DNA of 64,000 nucleotides, from positions 1,860,001-1,924,000 of the forward strand of contig NZ_CP079737.1 in NCBI RefSeq assembly GCF_019916025.1. Direction: 5' to 3'. Below, one piece after another: positions 1 to 7,229 of the stretch. How positions within the stretch are numbered: position 1 is the stretch's first letter; each line of letters opens with the position of its first letter. A program made the translations under genes and the position numbers. The DNA comes from Paraclostridium bifermentans (lineage in GTDB: Bacteria; Bacillota; Clostridia; Peptostreptococcales; Peptostreptococcaceae). The notes beneath the pieces are model-generated. The model had not been told where the DNA came from. It made no database searches and saw only the letters and a program-made list of their open reading frames with translations.

Positions 1-39
1 CATATTTATTGTAACATTTTTCCCAAATTCATACATATT

Positions 40-729
40 TTATTCACCAACTCCAAAATCAGTATTATTATAAAGCACTTCTATTTTTTCATTTTCATCT
101 AAAAATTTGTACTTTTCTTTAAACCAAGTAACTAATTCTTCATCTCTTTTTATGCTAGAAGTGTTATTTATAAATACATTTATAGTAGCATGTTCAAAGT
201 TATTTAAAACTATATCCATATCCCTGTCTATCATTTCTTTTGTCTGCCCCTTTATTCCTACCATCATACAAGGTGAATCAAAGTAAGTTTTTAACTCATC
301 TATAGTTTTAAACTTAGCATTTTTCTTTAAAAAATCATTTCTAAAGTTATAATCAAAACTTTCTACTCCAGTTTTAAATATTATAGGTATATTGAAAAAC
401 CTTCTCATTTCATCTAACCTATTTTTATAGCACCAGTGACTTTCTAAAAATAACTTTTCTATGTTTTTTTCTATTATAATGCTTTTGATTCTATCTAAAG
501 TATCTTTGGGAAGTTCAAAACAACTGCCTGAGTTTATAACTTCTAATACTTTATATTTACCTGTAACATTTTCTAATACTTCAAAATTCAATCTATTCAT
601 ATCTTCTTCATCATTGTCATTATCTAGAGTATAATCACAAAATGAACATTTACCCCATTTACAAGGAAATCCTTTTAGAAGCACTATTTCACGTTTATTT
701 TTATTATTGATTTCACTATATCTATCCAT
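40..729 (-). CDS. queL: Radical SAM queuine/queuosine lyase (QueL-like)
   Basis: This 229-residue protein has a cysteine cluster PCKWGKCSFC near residue 23, the iron-sulfur motif of a radical SAM enzyme. As I count it the spacing is CX4CX2C rather than the usual CX3CX2C. It is the last gene of an operon with a nucleoside hydrolase and an ECF transporter S component, and its start overlaps the preceding gene by 8 bases, which suggests translational coupling. The same three-gene set is known from C. difficile queuine salvage, where QueL cleaves queuine to release preQ1 for tRNA modification. The assignment rests mainly on this context plus the motif. A generic small radical SAM protein is the alternative. 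Confidence 0.75.
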   Translation of the reverse strand: MDRYSEINNKNKREIVLLKGFPCKWGKCSFCDYTLDNDNDEEDMNRLNFEVLENVTGKYKVLEVINSGSCFELPKDTLDRIKSIIIEKNIEKLFLESHWCYKNRLDEMRRFFNIPIIFKTGVESFDYNFRNDFLKKNAKFKTIDELKTYFDSPCMMVGIKGQTKEMIDRDMDIVLNNFEHATINVFINNTSSIKRDEELVTWFKEKYKFLDENEKIEVLYNNTDFGVGE

Positions 730-1309
730 TATTTATCTCCATATAACTATTTTTAAATTTTAATTTATTTACTACATTTTGTGGAACTAATGAAACTGCA
801 TATTTTACAATCATAACTGCTATAATTTTATCTGTATAGTCAGTTAAAACTTGTGTTAAAAATACTCCAGCAACTTTATTAACCCCAAATGCGGATAAAA
901 TTTGTACTATATATGATGATCCTGATGAAGTTACTCCTCCAAATGCAAATGCTGCTATTATAGCACTTAATATAGAAGTTGGGACTGAAAAAGCCATTAC
1001 TCCTATGAATATTTTACCACCTTTTAAAAAGCCTTTTTTGAACATAATTCCACATATTAATCCCGTTGATATTTGAACTGGCATAAAAAATAATGAGTAT
1101 ATGTCAAACGTCATTCCACTTACAAAACTACCTAAAACTCCTGTTAAAACGGCATATCTAGGGCCTAGTATACAAGCTATAAATATAGTTCCAATTGAAT
1201 CTAAGTATATAGGTAATCTTAATGTCAGTGCTATAAATGCACCAACTACATTTAATACAATACCTAGAGCGATTATTGTTACTTGATATGTAGATAGAGA
1301 TTTTTTCAT
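722..1309 (-). CDS. qrtT: ECF transporter S component, queuine/queuosine type (QrtT-like)
   Basis: A 195-residue hydrophobic protein with about five or six membrane segments and the glycine-rich, YLDSIGT-containing N-terminal region typical of ECF substrate-binding (S) subunits. S components bind the vitamin-like substrate in the membrane and share the EcfA/A'/T energising module, which is not encoded here and would be supplied in trans. It lies between the queK-like hydrolase (one base apart) and the queL-like lyase (overlapping), so its substrate is most likely queuosine or queuine. The family is clear. The substrate is inferred from the operon. Confidence 0.75.
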   Translation of the reverse strand: MKKSLSTYQVTIIALGIVLNVVGAFIALTLRLPIYLDSIGTIFIACILGPRYAVLTGVLGSFVSGMTFDIYSLFFMPVQISTGLICGIMFKKGFLKGGKIFIGVMAFSVPTSILSAIIAAFAFGGVTSSGSSYIVQILSAFGVNKVAGVFLTQVLTDYTDKIIAVMIVKYAVSLVPQNVVNKLKFKNSYMEINNG

Positions 1310-2278
1310 TTAAAGTAATCCCCCTATCAATTCAATTTTATCTATATATTTAGGAAACAGCCTTTTTAAAAACATACGCATGAATTTTTTTTCATCAACT
1401 TCCGTAAGCACTATACTATTATTATCTCTTTTGTAAAAATCAAAAGAATCTACTATACTCTGCCCCATAGCTATTCCACTTTCAACTATTTCTGTGTATG
1501 ATTCAAATCCATCACACAAGCTTCTATCTATAAAATACGCTACAGCTAATGGATCATTTATAACACATCCAATTATGCCTTCTTGGTTCCAATGAAAATC
1601 AATATAAAACCTTGTTATTTGTGTTATATATTCAGCTAAGTTTTTATCTAACCTATTTATAAATTCGATAATGTTTGGTGTTAATACTATTTTCCTAGTT
1701 ACATCTAGCCCTATCATGTGGATTTTTTTAGGTAAATTTTTGTAAATATATTCAGCTGCATGTGGATCAACCCAATAATTAAATTCTGCAACAGGTGAAC
1801 AATTACCATGTATTTTAAATGCACCGCCCATAGATACAAATTCATCTAAGTTTTTAAAAGCATTTTTGTCTTTTATAAGTGCTTTAGCAATATTGGTCAA
1901 TGGTCCAAGAGCTATTATAGATACATCTGCATTATTCTTTAGTGTTTCTATAATAAAATCTACTCCTCCATATTTTATAAACTTATTAGGTACTTTCTCA
2001 TAGAAATTTTCTCCAACACCATCTTCTCCATGTGTGTCTTGAGCTGTTACAAGTTCTCTTTTTAGGGGATTTTCTTCTCCAATATATACATCTATGTTTT
2101 TATCAGAAAATCTATGAAGTGTATATAGAGCATTTTCAGCTCCCATCTTAGCAGGTACATTCCCGCTGCAAGTCGTTATGCCCAATATTTCTAATTCCGG
2201 TGAATTTATAGCTAATAATAAAGCTAATGAATCATCAATACCTGGGTCACAGTCAATTATTACTTTTCTTTTTTGCAT
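1310..2278 (-). CDS. queK: Queuosine/nucleoside hydrolase (inosine-uridine hydrolase family, QueK-like)
   Basis: A 322-residue inosine-uridine preferring nucleoside hydrolase. The calcium-binding N-terminal motif DPGIDDSLAL is at residues 10-19, ITTCSGNV follows at about 35, and the C-terminal NDPLAV segment carries another metal ligand. Length matches the family. It is the first gene of the queK-qrtT-queL operon and would release the queuine base from queuosine nucleoside. AAGGAGG lies 8 bases before the ATG. That Shine-Dalgarno sequence can be masked by an upstream CTCCTT in the leader, which also carries a preQ1-I-like aptamer, so expression is probably repressed by preQ1-type ligands. A purine nucleoside salvage role is the alternative. 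Confidence 0.78.
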   Translation of the reverse strand: MQKRKVIIDCDPGIDDSLALLLAINSPELEILGITTCSGNVPAKMGAENALYTLHRFSDKNIDVYIGEENPLKRELVTAQDTHGEDGVGENFYEKVPNKFIKYGGVDFIIETLKNNADVSIIALGPLTNIAKALIKDKNAFKNLDEFVSMGGAFKIHGNCSPVAEFNYWVDPHAAEYIYKNLPKKIHMIGLDVTRKIVLTPNIIEFINRLDKNLAEYITQITRFYIDFHWNQEGIIGCVINDPLAVAYFIDRSLCDGFESYTEIVESGIAMGQSIVDSFDFYKRDNNSIVLTEVDEKKFMRMFLKRLFPKYIDKIELIGGLL

Positions 2279-2287
2279 AACAAATGC

Positions 2288-2417
2288 CTCCTTAAAAAAA
2301 TTATTAATAAGGAGAACCTTACAACTTTTAATTTAAAGTCATAGCTAAGGATATGTCTTATATACTGCCACTATATAATTACCTTAGTTTTTTATACTTG
2401 GAGGTTCTCGAACAAGT
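2288..2417 (-). promoter_or_regulatory. preQ1-I-like riboswitch leader of the queK operon
   Basis: Read on the minus strand. Stem P1 is ACTTG (2413-2417) with CAAGT (2396-2400). The loop begins TTCGAG, the A-rich strand ATAAAAAA is at 2388-2395, and CTAAGG is at 2382-2387. This is the H-type pseudoknot layout of class I preQ1 aptamers. Downstream, CTAAGG can instead pair with CCTTAG (2345-2350), with an inner TTATATA/TATATAA stem. GAGAACC inside the aptamer (2403-2409) is complementary to GGTTCTC (2312-2318). The adjacent CTCCTT (2309-2314) is complementary to the queK ribosome site AAGGAG (2288-2293). The likely mechanism is therefore ligand-dependent masking of the ribosome site. The first P2 base pair is non-canonical compared with the B. 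subtilis example. Confidence 0.65.
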
Positions 2418-2891
2418 CCCAACGATTTTTAATAATTGTTGGAATTTCATTATTTTAATAGAGTTGTTTTATACCAAATAAGATAGCTGTAAATAAAACC
2501 TGTTTATTTATAGTTTTACCAACAACTTACTTTTTTGCATGTTGTTTATTATACTACTAATTTCCAAAGTATTCAACTATACTTTTTATTCATTCCTTTT
2601 TTATAAAGTTTGTCATATGCTATAGCATGCGAATCGAACATATAACAAATGTAACACAGTTAACTTAGGGAAATATGAGTGTAGTGTTTGTGTTAGCTCA
2701 TAGCATCATGCCCATAATATGTTCTATTTTAAATATACGTAAAAATATAAATGAGAGTACCTTCTCTCCTATTTTATGCTGTAATTTCTTTCTCGTTATC
2801 ACCTATATATTTAAATGTATTGTACATACTTTTAGTTACTACTATTTGAGTTTTACATATATCAATATGAACTTTTTTTCAGTAGATGAAC

Positions 2892-3125
2892 TTATTTCTT
2901 TATACATATAGTTTCTTCTTTCTCAAGCATTCCCAATATACTTAAGTTAGCTTCTAATAAATGATTATTTCTTTTATCTAAAAATAAACTAAGAACATCA
3001 TCATATTTATATTTAAGTTGATATTCAGTTCACTAATTTAAATTCATAGGTATATCATCTAATTATTTTATGCCAACGTTTCTCCATGTTTCAGCTAGTT
3101 TAGTTTTAGCCCTTATATAATGAAC
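2892..3125 (-). pseudogene. Decayed coding relic with in-frame stops
   Basis: Minus-strand translation gives 78 codons of protein-like sequence in a single frame, interrupted by three stop codons (one after about 20 residues, two adjacent after about 30). Segments such as LAETWRNVGIK, LDDIPMNLN and DDVLSLFLDKRNNHLLEANL look like once-coding helical protein. No start codon or ribosome site is evident. I do not recognise the family. It lies in the degraded stretch between the queuine operon and the secreted paralog array. Confidence 0.45.
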
Positions 3126-3170
3126 CTTTGGTATTATAAATTAGAATTGTGTATATAACATAAACTTTTT

Positions 3171-3416
3171 TATTTTTTTATATGATCCAATACTTTTTTA
3201 ACTATAGTATTTATATCTTTTTTAGTAATTCCGTAATAACAAACTATAGACATTTTTATATTGCCTTCTACAGTGGTGTTTAACTGTAGTTCTATATAAT
3301 AACTTAACCCAGTTTTCATAATAATTAGTTTACTATTATTTAAAGGCTTTCCTATTTTGAGTCGAAAATTTTAGTCTTTATTTTCCTTTCTCTTCTATCG
3401 TAAAATTAACTTTCAT
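3171..3416 (-). pseudogene. Frameshifted coding relic
   Basis: On the minus strand an ATG at 3416 opens MKVNFTIEEKGK and then hits a stop. From about 3360 down to the TAA at 3171 another frame is open and reads as plausible protein, including LSYYIELQLNTTVEGNIKMS and TIVKKVLDHIKK. The change of frame indicates a broken gene. Family unknown. It may derive from the same ancestral gene or element as the neighbouring relic at 2892-3125, but I cannot show that. Confidence 0.45.
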
Positions 3417-3479
3417 ATCAATCGCCTAAAAATCATTATATTTTTATTTTAAATTTTCCAAACCTATAATTTACTTATT

Positions 3480-3507
3480 TCTACATATACTACTTAAAAA
3501 AAGGAGG
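3480..3507 (+). repeat. Conserved upstream element of the secreted paralog family (type copy)
   Basis: The sequence TCTACATATACTAC, then TTAAAAA and the ribosome site AGGAGG, precedes this paralog. The element recurs at 4634-4657, 7196-7222 and 7726-7753 with the core TCTACATATACTA unchanged. It recurs at 6240-6265 as TCTACATATAATA inside a perfect palindrome, and in degraded form at 4031-4052 (ACACATACTA). Flanking intergenic DNA is much less conserved. TATACT would make a good -10 hexamer with a very short leader, but I see no consistent -35 at 17 bp, so an alternative sigma factor or activator site is possible. Confidence 0.7.
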
Positions 3508-3514
3508 TTAATTT

Positions 3515-3970
3515 ATGTTGTTTAAAAAAATAAGTATTGTTTTGGCCATAACTTTGACTTTATTTGCAGTTAATATAAGTTTATCCCATGCTTTTAATAC
3601 TTCTGTCCCTGCTCCTATTAGCAATCAATATATTAAGGACTTAGAATTAATTGATAATAATATGTACATTCTAGTTAAATATATAGTTGCTGGAAATTAC
3701 AAAGAAGATAAAGTTGAAAAAGACATTAAATTTATAGAAACAGCAATTGATACTTTAACAGTTAACACCGCAAAGCTTACTCAAAGTGATAATGATGCCA
3801 TTCTCTCTATGCAATCCATATTAAATTATTATAAAATTTCGCTAATCAGGTTAAAGTCCTATTTTGAAACTAAAGATCCTGATAATTTAATTGATGCGAT
3901 TACTTCATTTTCTACAGCTTATGACTCTTCAAACAAACTAAGGGAAATTATAGGTGGAGCGGGAAAATAA
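3515..3970 (+). CDS. Secreted protein, tandem paralog family (copy A)
   Basis: A 151-residue protein with a clear signal peptide: KK at residues 4-5, a hydrophobic stretch to about 22, and cleavage predicted after SHA at about 26. The mature part is about 125 residues, helical and charged, with no cysteines. Family marks are a (L/I)DNNMY motif near residue 52, an ILNYYKISLI segment and a DPDNLIDAI...FS C-terminal block ending in AGK. It shares these with the copies starting at 4065, 6275, 7230 and 7761. AGGAGG lies 7 bases before the ATG. The terminator overlaps its last codons. I do not recognise the family. Export to the cell surface or medium is the only function supported. Confidence 0.9.
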   Translation: MLFKKISIVLAITLTLFAVNISLSHAFNTSVPAPISNQYIKDLELIDNNMYILVKYIVAGNYKEDKVEKDIKFIETAIDTLTVNTAKLTQSDNDAILSMQSILNYYKISLIRLKSYFETKDPDNLIDAITSFSTAYDSSNKLREIIGGAGK

Positions 3971-3984
3971 AATCCCGCTTTTTT
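3959..3984 (+). terminator. Intrinsic terminator overlapping the 3' end of copy A
   Basis: Stem GCGGGA/TCCCGC (3959-3964 with 3973-3978) followed by six T. The 5' arm encodes part of the C-terminal Ala-Gly-Lys and the stop codon sits in the loop, so there is essentially no 3' UTR. Confidence 0.85.
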
Positions 3985-4064
3985 AATTTATTTATTTTCT
4001 AATATTTTCAATAATATGATTTAGCTATATACACATACTATTTAAGAAAGGATGTGTGATTATA

Positions 4065-4517
4065 TTGTTAAAAAAGTTTAGTATCATTATACTTTTGACG
4101 TTAATTATTTTTACAAGTACTGCTAGTTTCACTCATGCACTTAGTCTTGTTCCTCCAAGTACATCTGATAATCAATATATTAAAGATTTAGAAATAATTG
4201 ATAACAATATGTACCTTTTAATTAAAACGATAATAATGGGAAATTATAAAGATACTGAAATTAATAAAAGCATTAAATTTATAGAAACTTTAATCGAGGA
4301 TTTGAACATAAAAGCTTCAAAACTTCCTCAAAAAGACAACGCCGCAGTATTAGCTGTAGAGTCTATATTAAACTTTTATAAAGTATCTTTAATTAGATTA
4401 CAATCATATTTAGAAACTAAAGATCCTGATAATTTAATGGATGCTATCAATATATTTTCACTAGCTTCAACATCTTCAAATAACTTAAGCGAAATTATAG
4501 GCGAAGCGGGAAATTAA
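4065..4517 (+). CDS. Secreted protein, tandem paralog family (copy B)
   Basis: About 150 residues, with a signal peptide ending THA at about residue 25, the IIDNNMY motif, an ILNFYKVSLI segment and a DPDNLMDAI block. It is most similar to copy A. The paralog at 4667 starts ATG-CTA-TTA-AAG, but the aligned codon here is ATA, so the ancestral start is lost. I chose the TTG at 4065, 12 bases after AAAGGA. A GTG at 4056 is in frame but only about 4 bases from the Shine-Dalgarno sequence. The upstream element is degraded (ACACATACTA at 4031-4040). Expression may therefore be weaker than for its siblings. Function unknown. Confidence 0.82.
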   Translation: MLKKFSIIILLTLIIFTSTASFTHALSLVPPSTSDNQYIKDLEIIDNNMYLLIKTIIMGNYKDTEINKSIKFIETLIEDLNIKASKLPQKDNAAVLAVESILNFYKVSLIRLQSYLETKDPDNLMDAINIFSLASTSSNNLSEIIGEAGN

Positions 4518-4530
4518 TTTCTCGCTTTTA
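4506..4530 (+). terminator. Intrinsic terminator overlapping the 3' end of copy B
   Basis: GCGGGAAA pairs with TTTCTCGC (one G-U pair), followed by TTTT. As in copy A, the 5' arm is the coding sequence for the final Ala-Gly and the stop codon lies in the hairpin. Confidence 0.75.
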
Positions 4531-4666
4531 TTTTGTATAGTTATTGATTTCATAATATAAACATTAATAATATATCTTTTATTACGATCATTCTAAAAAT
4601 CATTATATCTTTAATTCTTATAACTTAATTTTTTCTACATATACTACTTAAAAAGGATGTGTAATT

Positions 4667-4867
4667 ATGCTATTAAAGAAATTTAGTTCTATTCTATTCA
4701 TAGCTTTAATTGTTGTTCTATCTTTTAAATCTATATTAAATTGTTACAAAATCACTTTAATAAAATTAAGTCCATATTTAGACACTAAAGATACTGATAA
4801 TTTATCTGATGCATTTACTTTATTTTCTTCAAATTATAGTTCTTCAAACAAACTGAGTAAATTATAG
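4667..4867 (+). pseudogene. Broken copy of the secreted paralog family (copy C)
   Basis: This 66-codon ORF joins the start of a family signal peptide (MLLKKFSSILFIALI) directly to the C-terminal half (KSILNCYKITLIKL...). About 80 codons are missing, including the signal cleavage site and the DNNMY region. At the 3' end, one base fewer than copy A shifts the frame, so it stops at KLSKL instead of reading to AGK. The remnant of the AGK/terminator sequence is still visible just downstream (4873-4900). The upstream element (4634-4657) and ribosome site are intact. It is probably transcribed but non-functional. Confidence 0.75.
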
Positions 4868-4913
4868 GTTAAGGGAGAAAATAAAATCTCGCTTTTTCAA
4901 TTTATATAGCCAT

Positions 4914-5078
4914 TTATATAGCCCCTAATATAACTGGTCCTAATAAATATGTAGCTGTTACTATCATCGTAACTTTCGTTCCATAAAAATCTAATGATGC
5001 TAATTTTTCATTTTCAGAACAGATATTCAGTAATTCAATTTCTATAAATCCGACTAATATTTCTTTCAAATTAAGATC
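4914..5078 (-). pseudogene. C-terminal fragment of a lost gene
   Basis: Minus strand, 54 codons open from just after a stop codon to a TAA at 4914, with no start codon near a ribosome site. The translation (KEILVGFIEIELLN, then ENEKLASLDFYGTK, then a hydrophobic tail TYLLGPVILGAI) looks like the end of a real membrane protein. I do not recognise the parent gene. It lies between paralog copies and marks gene loss in this island. Confidence 0.4.
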
Positions 5079-5203
5079 CTAAGTGCTTTAATTTTTAAGT
5101 TATAAATATAAATTTTATTTTATATTTAGTTAATTTTTGCTATTTTAATTATCGAATATTTATATCTTTACTAGTTAAACTATACTAGAAAGGTGGTTCA
5201 AGT

Positions 5204-5527
5204 ATGAAAAAGAAAATAATTGTTCTTTTATTAGTTTCATGCTTTTTATTAAATATATCTAGTAATACAGCTCATGCTCTTAATGTATTTAAGGAAGGTG
5301 TATATAAAGTTGCAGATTTAAATTTTTCAGAAGACAATAAATACATGGTTCAAAATGTTTCTCAAACTGAAGATGCTTATCTTCAAGTATTTGATGAAAA
5401 TCAAGTTTTAGTTCAGTCTATTAGATTTCAACCAAACTCTGAAAAATTTAATTTAGTTAAAATTACACCTGACTTTAGAATAGTAATCGTAGGCGGAGGT
5501 TCTATTTACATTTATCCAGTTAAATAA
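5204..5527 (+). CDS. Small secreted protein of unknown function
   Basis: A 107-residue protein with a typical signal peptide (MKKKIIVLLLVSC..., cleavage after AHA at about residue 26) and a short mature domain of about 80 residues. The mature part is rich in predicted beta strands (YKVADLNF, YMVQNVSQ, YLQVFDENQ, FRIVIVGGGSIYIYPVK). A cysteine at residue 13 lies inside the signal peptide, so it is not a lipoprotein. AAAGGTGG precedes the ATG by 9 bases. It is unrelated to the flanking 150-residue paralogs and lacks their upstream element, but shares the same orientation and export route. I do not recognise the family. Confidence 0.75.
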   Translation: MKKKIIVLLLVSCFLLNISSNTAHALNVFKEGVYKVADLNFSEDNKYMVQNVSQTEDAYLQVFDENQVLVQSIRFQPNSEKFNLVKITPDFRIVIVGGGSIYIYPVK

Positions 5528-5773
5528 TATTTCTGATTAGTTATACTAGATTAAAGTATTCTTAATGATTCTTTAAGGAAGAAAAAATAAAGCAGAATAA
5601 ATTAAAAGTTCAAATTTTATTACAGAATGATCACGATTTGATCTGTTTAAATAGTTTGAATAAGCATTACTTTTTGTAAAATTTACTTTTTATATAAAAG
5701 CATTCAAATTTTAAAAATTATTTTGCATAATATGTTCCTTCTATCAAAATCTAAAATGTAAGTTATATAAAAT

Positions 5774-5810
5774 AAAAAAGGAATCGTAATAATATTACAA
5801 TTCCTTTTTT
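5774..5810. terminator. Bidirectional intrinsic terminator
   Basis: AAAAAAGGAAT-c-GTAAT...ATTAC-a-ATTCCTTTTTT forms a long stem flanked by A and T runs. It can serve the secreted protein gene upstream and the relic on the other strand. Confidence 0.7.
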
Positions 5811-6142
5811 ATTTTAAGTTTAAAACATTTATTAATTATTATTATTTTTTTTACTTGATAGTTTACAGTCTTATAAGTTATATGAGTTCCTGTTTGTTCA
5901 TCGTTATCATACTGGACAACTTCTAACTTGTGTTTACCTTCTTTTAATAAATCATCTTATAGTGTTATTGTAGTCTGAGTCATTTCTCCAAGTTGTTCTT
6001 TAGTATTAAGCATCCCAGCTATATAAACATAAGATAATTTGCTACCATCTAAATTTTCAGCTGATAACCCTATTTGCTCTAATAGAATGTCTTGTCCTAC
6101 AAATACAATCGGAGTATTTTCATTTTTATAAATCAGTAATAG
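5795..6142 (-). pseudogene. Relic of a probable secreted or lipoprotein gene
   Basis: Minus strand: about 115 codons in one frame with a single internal TAA (after about 64 residues) and no start or signal sequence left. Recognisable protein-like segments include TPIVFVGQDILLEQIGLS, SYVYIAGMLNTKEQLGEM and GKHKLEVVQYDNDEQTG. The pattern of short beta strands with a KHKLEVVQYDND turn resembles small extracellular adhesin-like or lipoprotein domains, but I cannot name the family. The 5' end is missing. Confidence 0.5.
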
Positions 6143-6199
6143 TATACATCATTCGTATTATTGCAATTTATATTTATTTGTCATTTTAAAAATTTTATA

Positions 6200-6262
6200 T
6201 TTTTATAATTATTATATGTAGAAAATAATTTGACTATTTTCTACATATAATAATTATAAAAA
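6200..6262. repeat. Perfect 27-bp inverted repeat upstream of copy D
   Basis: Arms 6200-6226 and 6236-6262 are exact reverse complements separated by the 9 bases AATTTGACT. The right arm contains the family upstream element TTCTACATATAATA. The repeat ends just before the ribosome site (AAAAAAGGTG) and 12 bases before the ATG of copy D. In RNA the second arm would sit immediately upstream of the ribosome site. Confidence 0.95.
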
Positions 6263-6274
6263 AGGTGATTAAAT

Positions 6275-6730
6275 ATGTATTTAAATAAATTATCTATTCT
6301 TACTACTATAATCTTGTTTGTTTTTATAAGTAATATAAATGCATCCTACTCTATTGAAAGATATCCATCGGATTCATCATTAGCTTCTATTTCTAAAGAC
6401 TTAGATTTTTTAGATAGCAATATGTACGTATTAGTAAAATCTATTTCTACAGAAAACTTTGATACAAGTGGCGCTAGAAATCAAATTAGTTTTATAAATT
6501 CATTAATATATGATTTAACTGAACAATCTTATAATTTATCAAAAGATCAAGCTGATGTTGTCGCGGCTTTGCAAGCTATCTTAGGTTTTTATAAATTATC
6601 TATAATAGAAGCTAATAAATATATAGATTCCAAAGATTCAGATGATTTAATAAGTTCCATAAATGCTTTTTCAATGGGCTATACATCTTCTATTAACTTA
6701 AGAAACATAGTATTTAGGCAAGCAAATTAA
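6275..6730 (+). CDS. Secreted protein, tandem paralog family (copy D)
   Basis: 151 residues with a signal peptide ending about residue 26 (NASYS). The mature protein has FLDSNMY, DVVAALQAILGFYKLS and DSDDLISSI...FSMGYTSS blocks. It groups with the copy at 7230 (shared INSLI.DLT and NLRN[IL]VF). It ends RQAN rather than AGK, and its terminator is separate (6749-6773). The ribosome site is AAAGGTG. Its upstream element is embedded in a perfect 27-bp palindrome. Function unknown. Confidence 0.88.
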   Translation: MYLNKLSILTTIILFVFISNINASYSIERYPSDSSLASISKDLDFLDSNMYVLVKSISTENFDTSGARNQISFINSLIYDLTEQSYNLSKDQADVVAALQAILGFYKLSIIEANKYIDSKDSDDLISSINAFSMGYTSSINLRNIVFRQAN

Positions 6731-6748
6731 TTTTCTATAATAAAAAAA

Positions 6749-6773
6749 GCTCCTTATTTAAGGAGCACTTTTT
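6749..6773. terminator. Intrinsic terminator after copy D
   Basis: Stem GCTCCTT/AAGGAGC with a 4-base loop, flanked by AAAAAAA upstream and a T run downstream, so it could also work on the minus strand for the small ORFs beyond. Confidence 0.8.
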
Positions 6774-6831
6774 ATTGTAATCTAAAATGTCTATTTTTAT
6801 TTTTATATTATTTCTGTTATTGTATAAGTTT

Positions 6832-6906
6832 CTAAATACATCTTATTAATAAACTAATTATAAATATGATAAATGCAATTATTAATACTTTAGATTCTTT
6901 CTTCAT
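6832..6906 (-). CDS. Possible 24-residue membrane peptide
   Basis: A 24-codon ORF on the minus strand, basic at the start (MKKESK) followed by a single hydrophobic segment (VLIIAFIIFIISLLI) and ending RCI. No good Shine-Dalgarno sequence is visible upstream of the ATG, so translation is doubtful. It sits downstream of the better-supported 39-residue ORF on the same strand, and they could share a transcript. Confidence 0.25.
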   Translation of the reverse strand: MKKESKVLIIAFIIFIISLLIRCI

Positions 6907-6942
6907 ATTTTAAAATTAAATGCCAATTTAAAAAGAAACATT

Positions 6943-7062
6943 TTATAAAAATTTTTCTATTATTACTTTTAGAAGATCTAAAATACTTGCTAATAGAATT
7001 AGTTGAGCTGTCGCCAACTGAATATTTATTTTATTTTTTTGTTTCTTCTTATTATTAGGCAT
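6943..7062 (-). CDS. Small protein, 39 residues
   Basis: A short ORF with a very basic, polar N-terminus (MPNNKKKQKNK) followed by an amphipathic to hydrophobic helix (QLATAQLILLASILDLLKVIIEKFL). An AAGG sequence lies directly before the ATG and a further GGGTG 8-12 bases upstream, giving a plausible if not ideal ribosome site. The composition suggests a membrane-associated small protein. I believe similar small proteins occur in Peptostreptococcaceae, but I cannot name a family. It is antisense in orientation to the flanking paralogs. Confidence 0.5.
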   Translation of the reverse strand: MPNNKKKQKNKINIQLATAQLILLASILDLLKVIIEKFL

Positions 7063-7229
7063 CCTTTCACACCCTTTTTAATATATATATTCAACTACAG
7101 TTTTATTTATTCATTCAAATTAATTTGTAAAACATTTTTATACTTTAAAAACTATTAAATTTTTATTTAATTACACATCTATAATTTAGTTATCTTCTAC
7201 ATATACTATTTTAAAAAGGAGGTATTTTT

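Noticed and set aside
2675-2911. 78-codon plus-strand ORF with hydrophobic stretches
   Set aside because: No convincing ribosome site, Phe/Tyr/Ser-rich composition typical of chance AT-rich frames, and it ends over a minus-strand relic.
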